The notes under the pieces: generated by a model | What the model saw: the letters and a program-made list of their open reading frames with translations, nothing else | Databases searched by the model: none | Told to the model about the DNA's origin: nothing | In this document: positions 61,289 through 64,000 of the stretch, piece after piece | Layout of the letters: each line of letters opens with the position of its first letter | How positions within the stretch are numbered: position 1 is the stretch's first letter | Assembly (NCBI RefSeq): GCF_014651775.1 | Contig: NZ_BMXN01000006.1 | Span: forward strand, 62,001-126,000 | Length of the DNA: 64,000 nucleotides | Reading direction: 5' to 3' | Origin: Vreelandella hamiltonii | GTDB taxonomy: Bacteria; Pseudomonadota; Gammaproteobacteria; Pseudomonadales; Halomonadaceae | Position numbers and translations under genes: made by a program

Positions 61289-61918
61289 TTACTCGGCGCT
61301 TTCTTCTGCGTCGCCTTCGCCTTCTTCTTCAACACGTACTTTGACAGCAGTGATGCTCAGTACGGCGTTGTCGTGCTCTTCACCGTGGGACAGGTCAACG
61401 GAAGTGACGCCCGCCGGGAAGGTCAGGTCAGACAGGTGCAGGGTAGTGCCCAGCTCGACCTTGCTGATGTCCACTTCCAGGAAGTCAGGAAGATCTTTCG
61501 GCAAGCAGCTGATGGCAACTTCGTTGGCCAGTACGTGCAGTTCACCGCCCTGGTCCTTGATGCCCACACACTTCTCTTCGTTCACCACGTGCAGCGGCAC
61601 GTTCATGGTGATGGCGTGAGTCGCGTCGACGCGCATGAAGTCGGCGTGGGTCAGCAGCGGCTTGAAGGGGTGGCGCTGCAGATCACGAACAACGACCTGC
61701 TCTTCGCTGCCGTCGACGACCAGCTTGATGACGGAAGAGAAGAACGACTCGTCTTCGATCGCCTTGTAGAAAGCGGTCTTTTCGACAGAGATGGATTGCG
61801 CGCCTTTCTCACCGCCGTACACAACGGCCGGTACGAATTGGTTCGCACGACGCAGGCGGCGGCTCGCACCTTTCCCCAGGTCGTTACGAACGCTGGCTTT
61901 CAGGATAAAATCAGACAT
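61289..61918 (-). CDS. rplY: 50S ribosomal protein bL25 (CTC form)
   Basis: The 209-residue protein is the long L25/general-stress CTC form. An N-terminal 5S-rRNA-binding domain ([20 protein letters not shown]) is followed by the CTC C-terminal domain. That ends in an acidic tail ([18 protein letters not shown]). Length is the usual for the two-domain form. It follows prs by 97 bp and is closed by two hairpins. The strongly acidic C-terminus agrees with halophilic or halotolerant cells. Confidence 0.95.
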   Translation of the reverse strand: MSDFILKASVRNDLGKGASRRLRRANQFVPAVVYGGEKGAQSISVEKTAFYKAIEDESFFSSVIKLVVDGSEEQVVVRDLQRHPFKPLLTHADFMRVDATHAITMNVPLHVVNEEKCVGIKDQGGELHVLANEVAISCLPKDLPDFLEVDISKVELGTTLHLSDLTFPAGVTSVDLSHGEEHDNAVLSITAVKVRVEEEGEGDAEESAE

Positions 61919-62015
61919 GTTAATTGCCTCTTGGTTTAAGTAAGGAAACGCCGCCGCCCGCGACCAGACGACGACGTTCCCATGGCCCCAGAAGGGGGCT
62001 TGTCACATCAGGCGA

Positions 62016-62957
62016 TCAATGGAACATCGCGCTGACGGATTCTTCGTTGCTGACGCGGCGAATGGCTTCCGCAATCAGGCCAGCAACGCTCAACTGGCGA
62101 ATCTTTCCGCTGCGACGCGCATGGTCGGCCAGCGGAATGGTGTCGGTCACCACGACTTCATCCAGTACGGAGTTGGTAATGTTGTCTACCGCCGGGCCCG
62201 ACAGGATCGGGTGGGTGGCATAGGCGACGACCCGCGCCGCGCCATGATCTTTCAAGGCTTCACCCGCTTTGCACAAGGTGCCTGCGGTATCGATCATGTC
62301 ATCGACGACCACGCAGGTGCGGCCTTCGATTTCACCGATGATGTGCATGACCTGGGCCTGGTTGGCCTGGGGGCGGCGCTTGTCGATGATGGCCAGATCG
62401 GCATTCAACTGCTTGGCGATGGCGCGAGCACGCACTACGCCGCCGACATCGGGGGATACCACCACCAGATCGTCGTAGTTCTGACGTTCGATGTCGTCGA
62501 GCAGGATCGGAGAGCCGTAGACGTTGTCCACCGGCACATCGAAGAAGCCCTGAATCTGGTCGGCATGCAGGTCCATGGTCATGACGCGGTCGACGCCTGC
62601 TTTTACCATCATGTCGGCCACTACTTTTGCCGAGATGGGGACGCGGGCGGAGCGTACACGACGATCCTGGCGGGCATAGCCGAAGTAGGGAACCACTGCC
62701 GTGATACGAGCAGCCGATGCACGACGCAGGGCGTCGACCATCAGAATCAGTTCCATCAGATTGTCATTCGTCGGCGCGCAGGTGGATTGCAGGATAAAGA
62801 CATCCTTGCCACGCACGTTCTCATTGATCTCGACCGCGATTTCGCCGTCGCTAAATTGACCCACCGTGGCATTACCCATGCGGCTGTCCAAGCTCTCGGC
62901 AATCTTTTGAGCGAGTTCGGGATTGGCATTCCCGGTGAAGACCATCAATTTTGACAC
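62016..62957 (-). CDS. prs: ribose-phosphate pyrophosphokinase
   Basis: The 313-residue enzyme makes PRPP from ribose 5-phosphate and ATP. Family signatures are [19 protein letters not shown] at the start, the ATP-binding [20 protein letters not shown] (flexible loop), [19 protein letters not shown], and the PRPP-binding [16 protein letters not shown] near residue 220. Length and position fit the gammaproteobacterial prs. tRNA-Gln lies 59 bp upstream and ispE beyond it, on the same strand, as in many Pseudomonas and Halomonas genomes. Confidence 0.97.
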   Translation of the reverse strand: MSKLMVFTGNANPELAQKIAESLDSRMGNATVGQFSDGEIAVEINENVRGKDVFILQSTCAPTNDNLMELILMVDALRRASAARITAVVPYFGYARQDRRVRSARVPISAKVVADMMVKAGVDRVMTMDLHADQIQGFFDVPVDNVYGSPILLDDIERQNYDDLVVVSPDVGGVVRARAIAKQLNADLAIIDKRRPQANQAQVMHIIGEIEGRTCVVVDDMIDTAGTLCKAGEALKDHGAARVVAYATHPILSGPAVDNITNSVLDEVVVTDTIPLADHARRSGKIRQLSVAGLIAEAIRRVSNEESVSAMFH

Positions 62958-63016
62958 GCGCAGCCACCTTTGCAGTGTTGGGGATCAGGGGAGAAAACGC
63001 AGATCAACATCAGGAT

Positions 63017-63091
63017 TGGCTGGGGTACCAGGATTCGAACCTGGGAATGCCGATACCAAAAACCGGTGCCTTACCACTTGGCGATACCCCA
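63017..63091 (-). tRNA. tRNA-Gln (TTG)
   Basis: The 75-nt minus-strand cloverleaf has acceptor stem TGGGGTA / TACCCCA, anticodon loop TTTTGGT (anticodon TTG), T-arm GGTTCGAATCC and an encoded CCA. It lies between ispE and prs, its conserved place in gammaproteobacteria. Confidence 0.95.
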
Positions 63092-63122
63092 GCAAACAGC
63101 CTGATGCGACGACCGGGCGCTT

Positions 63123-63983
63123 TCAGCAGCCCAGAGCATCTTGTAGGGGAGAGGTGTTGAGCCCTTTGGCCACCCAGGCTTTCCAGCGCTGGTTGGCTTG
63201 CTTGGCCACTGCCTGTGCTGCCTCTTGTGTGTCGAAGGCGGCAAACAGACAAGCGCCCGTACCGGTCAATCGGCACGGTGCATACTGTGCGAGCCAGTCA
63301 AGTGCATCCGCAATGAGCGGGTAGCCTTTCCTGACCGTTGCCTCGCAGTCGTTGCGCCATTCGGCCGCTCCCCCCTGCAGTGCGCGCGCCATAGTAATGG
63401 GGAGGCTGTCGCGTGTCAATTCCGCATCCTGGAAGATGGCGGGCGTCGAGACGCTCACGCCGGGGTGAATCACCACAAACCAGGGGGTGTCCAGCGTGAC
63501 AGGAGTGAGCCGTTCGCCAACGCCTTCTGCCCAGGCGCTGTGGCCATGCACGAACACCGGCACATCGGCGCCCAGGCTCAGCCCCAGCGTGGCCAGGGTC
63601 TGGCGATCCAGGCCAAGCTGCCACAGCTGATTGAGACCCACCAGCACGGTGGCAGCATTGGAGCTGCCGCCACCGAGGCCGCCGCCCATGGGAAGGCGCT
63701 TGTCGATGGAGATCGATACGCCGTTGTGATGGCCGCTTTCCTGCTGGAGCAGGCGTGCGGCACGGACGATCAGATTGTCATCGTCGGCAACGCCTGCCAG
63801 CGGCGTGGTCAGCTCGATACGGCTGTCCTGGCGTTGCGTGAGCGTCAGCGTGTCGCACAGGTCGATCAGCTGAAACAGCGTTTGCAGCTCGTGGTAGCCG
63901 TCTGGTCGACGGCCCACGATATGCAGCATGCGATTCAGTTTGGCCGGAGCCGGTAGAATCAGAGAATGGGGTGTTGCGGACAT
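63123..63983 (-). CDS. ispE: 4-diphosphocytidyl-2-C-methyl-D-erythritol kinase
   Basis: The 286-residue GHMP kinase phosphorylates CDP-methylerythritol in the non-mevalonate isoprenoid pathway. The start gives SLILPAPAKLNRMLHIVGRR (family N-terminal motif, PAPAKLN). The GHMP glycine-rich ATP loop is PMGGGLGGGSSNAATVLVG near residue 95, and the C-terminal motif is CRLTGTGACLFAAF. Length is typical. tRNA-Gln, prs and rplY follow on the same strand. lolB often sits just upstream but would lie beyond the window edge. Confidence 0.95.
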   Translation of the reverse strand: MSATPHSLILPAPAKLNRMLHIVGRRPDGYHELQTLFQLIDLCDTLTLTQRQDSRIELTTPLAGVADDDNLIVRAARLLQQESGHHNGVSISIDKRLPMGGGLGGGSSNAATVLVGLNQLWQLGLDRQTLATLGLSLGADVPVFVHGHSAWAEGVGERLTPVTLDTPWFVVIHPGVSVSTPAIFQDAELTRDSLPITMARALQGGAAEWRNDCEATVRKGYPLIADALDWLAQYAPCRLTGTGACLFAAFDTQEAAQAVAKQANQRWKAWVAKGLNTSPLQDALGC

Positions 63984-64000
63984 GCCGGTTCTCTAAAATG

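Noticed and set aside
63984-64000. End of lolB upstream of ispE
   Set aside because: lolB is often found here, but 17 bases are too few to identify any gene.

Overview
The window looks like a chromosomal segment of a high-GC, halophilic gammaproteobacterium, most likely Halomonadaceae (Halomonas or a close relative). This is inferred from three things: a Pseudomonas/Halomonas-type glycine betaine catabolic island, a class I PHA synthase with the S-Y-C-V-G active-site box that I associate with Halomonas, and the gammaproteobacterial blocks lnt-corC-ybeY-phoH-miaB and ispE-tRNA(Gln)-prs-rplY-pth-ychF. No insertion sequence, prophage or CRISPR array was seen.

Layout. (1) 1-5.9 kb: the start of a peptidase gene that runs off the left edge, then a LysR regulator divergent from a TAXI-type TRAP transporter (binding protein plus fused permease) followed by a split pair of AtuA-family genes. 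This is an uptake and catabolism module for an unknown organic acid. (2) 6.3-36.3 kb: a nearly complete betaine-to-pyruvate pathway. It contains the GbdR-like regulator; a degenerate M19 'dipeptidase' plus DUF5943 protein with dimethylglycine demethylase dgcAB and a dedicated ETF pair; an EamA transporter; a BCCT betaine/choline carrier; glutathione-independent formaldehyde dehydrogenase fdhA; a two-subunit NAD-type formate dehydrogenase; the divergent gbcA/gbcB betaine monooxygenase; and glyA-soxBDAG-purU-sdaA. In order, GbcAB removes the first methyl from betaine, DgcAB (passing electrons to ETF) the second, and SoxBDAG the third. GlyA turns glycine plus a C1 unit into serine, SdaA makes pyruvate, and FdhA, PurU and formate dehydrogenase oxidise surplus one-carbon units to formate and CO2.

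(3) 36.4-45.8 kb: an SNF-type Na+ symporter, an unrecognised membrane protein, an SOS-boxed umuDC operon, a possible 30-residue membrane microprotein, an alpha/beta hydrolase whose end lies in a 15-bp minisatellite, a patatin-like protein, an Smr protein, prmB and aroC. (4) 45.9-48.8 kb: a PHA block with a DUF6489 protein, a phasin preceded by a TGC-N3-GCA dyad, a terminator-like hairpin and phaC. (5) 48.8-64 kb: housekeeping genes, namely lnt, corC, ybeY, phoH, miaB, three identical tRNA-Asn genes, an orphan ArsR regulator, prc, an M18 aminopeptidase, tRNA-Met, ychF, pth, rplY, prs, tRNA-Gln and ispE.

All functional calls come from reading the translated sequences and from remembered family knowledge. 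No database search was run. Starts were moved to internal ATG/GTG codons where a ribosome binding site, family start or overlap with the upstream stop supported it.
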